Source: UBA7657 sp049653045
GTDB taxonomy: Bacteria; Pseudomonadota; Alphaproteobacteria; Micavibrionales; Micavibrionaceae
DNA length: 6,586 nucleotides
Assembly: GCA_049653045.1 (NCBI GenBank)
Contig: JBASFN010000118.1
Span: 1-6,586, forward strand
Reading direction: 5' to 3'
The position numbers and the translations under genes are program-made. Below, in pieces: positions 5,888-6,586 of the stretch. Numbering within the stretch: the first letter of the stretch is position 1; every line of letters starts with the position of its first letter. The notes under the pieces are model-generated. The model saw only the letters and a list, made by a program, of their open reading frames with translations, was not told the origin of the DNA and ran no database searches.

Positions 5888-6586
5888 TCACGTCCCCCCG
5901 CGCAAAATATCGACGGGCATCACCTGCGCTGCCTTGCGCGCCGGCAGATACGCCGCCAGCAACGCGGCAAAAAACGCGAACGCCCCGGCGATCAAAAACT
6001 GCGTAAATCCCCAGTCAATCGGCATATTCACAGGCTCCGACAATCCCGGCGGGCGAAACCGTATCTGCCCCAACCCCAACATCAACAAACTCCCCAAGGG
6101 CAATCCCGTCACCACCCCCGCCACGCCCAGCAAAGCCCCCTGCACCAAAAATATCCGGCGAATATCGGCGGCGCGAAATCCCATAGATTTTAAAATCGCA
6201 ATATCGCGCTGCTTCTCCAGGACGACCGTTGAAATAATGTTGTAAATCCCAAACGCCGCCACGATCAAAACCGCACTGACGACCGAGTACATAATCATAT
6301 TCCGGATCACCAGCGTGTTCATAATATCTTCCGACTGCTCCTGCCACGACTCGGTCTTATACCCAATGCGCGATTCAATCTCTGCCGCCACCGCCCGCGC
6401 TGTTTCCGGCTTATCCATTTTGATGATAATGCTATTGGCGCGGTTACTCCGATCCATCAACGCCTGCACGCGCTTGATGTCCACAAACCCGCGTGAATTA
6501 TCATACTGCGACCGCCCCGTCTGAAACATGCCGACGATCTTAAACGTCCGCACCTGCCCGGTTGAGGACGCCAGCGTGATATTATC
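5888..6586 (-). CDS. FtsX-like ABC transporter permease, partial (start beyond right edge)
   Basis: This is the C-terminal 232 residues of an inner-membrane permease whose frame stays open to the last base; the first transmembrane helix and most of the periplasmic domain lie outside the window. The visible part begins in the end of the MacB-like periplasmic domain (DNITLASSTGQVRTFKIVG). It then enters an FtsX domain: a helix at about 98-122 (MYSVVSAVLIVAAFGIYNII), the coupling segment EKQRDIAILKSMGF (124-137), a second hydrophobic stretch (RIFLVQGALLGVAGVVTGLP), and a last helix before PARKAAQVMPVDILRG. This is the usual four-helix plan with the final three visible. GTG at 6553 is an internal Val, not a start. 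It precedes the LolD-like ATPase by one base. LolC/LolE is the likeliest family, but another FtsX-type exporter is possible because the defining N-terminal half is missing. Confidence 0.85.
   Translation of the reverse strand, partial: DNITLASSTGQVRTFKIVGMFQTGRSQYDNSRGFVDIKRVQALMDRSNRANSIIIKMDKPETARAVAAEIESRIGYKTESWQEQSEDIMNTLVIRNMIMYSVVSAVLIVAAFGIYNIISTVVLEKQRDIAILKSMGFRAADIRRIFLVQGALLGVAGVVTGLPLGSLLMLGLGQIRFRPPGLSEPVNMPIDWGFTQFLIAGAFAFFAALLAAYLPARKAAQVMPVDILRGGT

Overview
The window comes from a Gram-negative bacterium. The evidence is a periplasmic adaptor plus an RND inner-membrane pump, which form a tripartite envelope-spanning pump, and a LolD-type ATPase with an FtsX-like permease. The main genes are GC-rich (one sampled 60-base line in the ATPase is about 67% GC) and favour C/G third positions. 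Together with the MexE/MexF-like pump this fits a proteobacterium. An alphaproteobacterium is my guess, not something the sequence proves.

Layout. Bases 1-176 hold no gene. They carry short repeat modules that look like dispersed intergenic elements, then a weak promoter and a small inverted repeat just before the efflux operon. Bases 177-4567 (+) are a two-gene RND operon: a MexE-like membrane-fusion protein and a MexF/OqxB-like HAE-1 permease. Their ends overlap by 4 bp and the permease starts at GTG. No outer-membrane channel or regulator gene is visible beside them.

Bases 4598-5116 (-) encode a 172-residue protein I do not recognise. It converges on the permease gene, is much more AT-rich than its surroundings (about 38% GC on a sampled line) and has a perfect AGGAGG ribosome-binding site. 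Its 98-bp upstream gap is very AT-rich (about 27% GC) and packed with palindromes and an imperfect direct repeat, so it looks like a regulated promoter. This is the least ordinary part of the window. Bases 5215-6586 (-) are the end of an ABC transporter operon: an FtsX-domain permease cut by the right edge, followed 1 nt later by a complete LolD-like ATPase.

How the genes work together. The adaptor and RND permease should form a proton-driven exporter with a TolC-type channel encoded elsewhere. The ATPase and permease should form a MacB/LolCDE-type mechanotransmission ABC complex, most likely lipoprotein release. The unknown gene lies downstream of the ABC operon on the same strand but appears to have its own promoter. 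I see no CRISPR array, tRNA, rRNA or insertion sequence, and apart from the orphan gene and its control region the window looks conventional.
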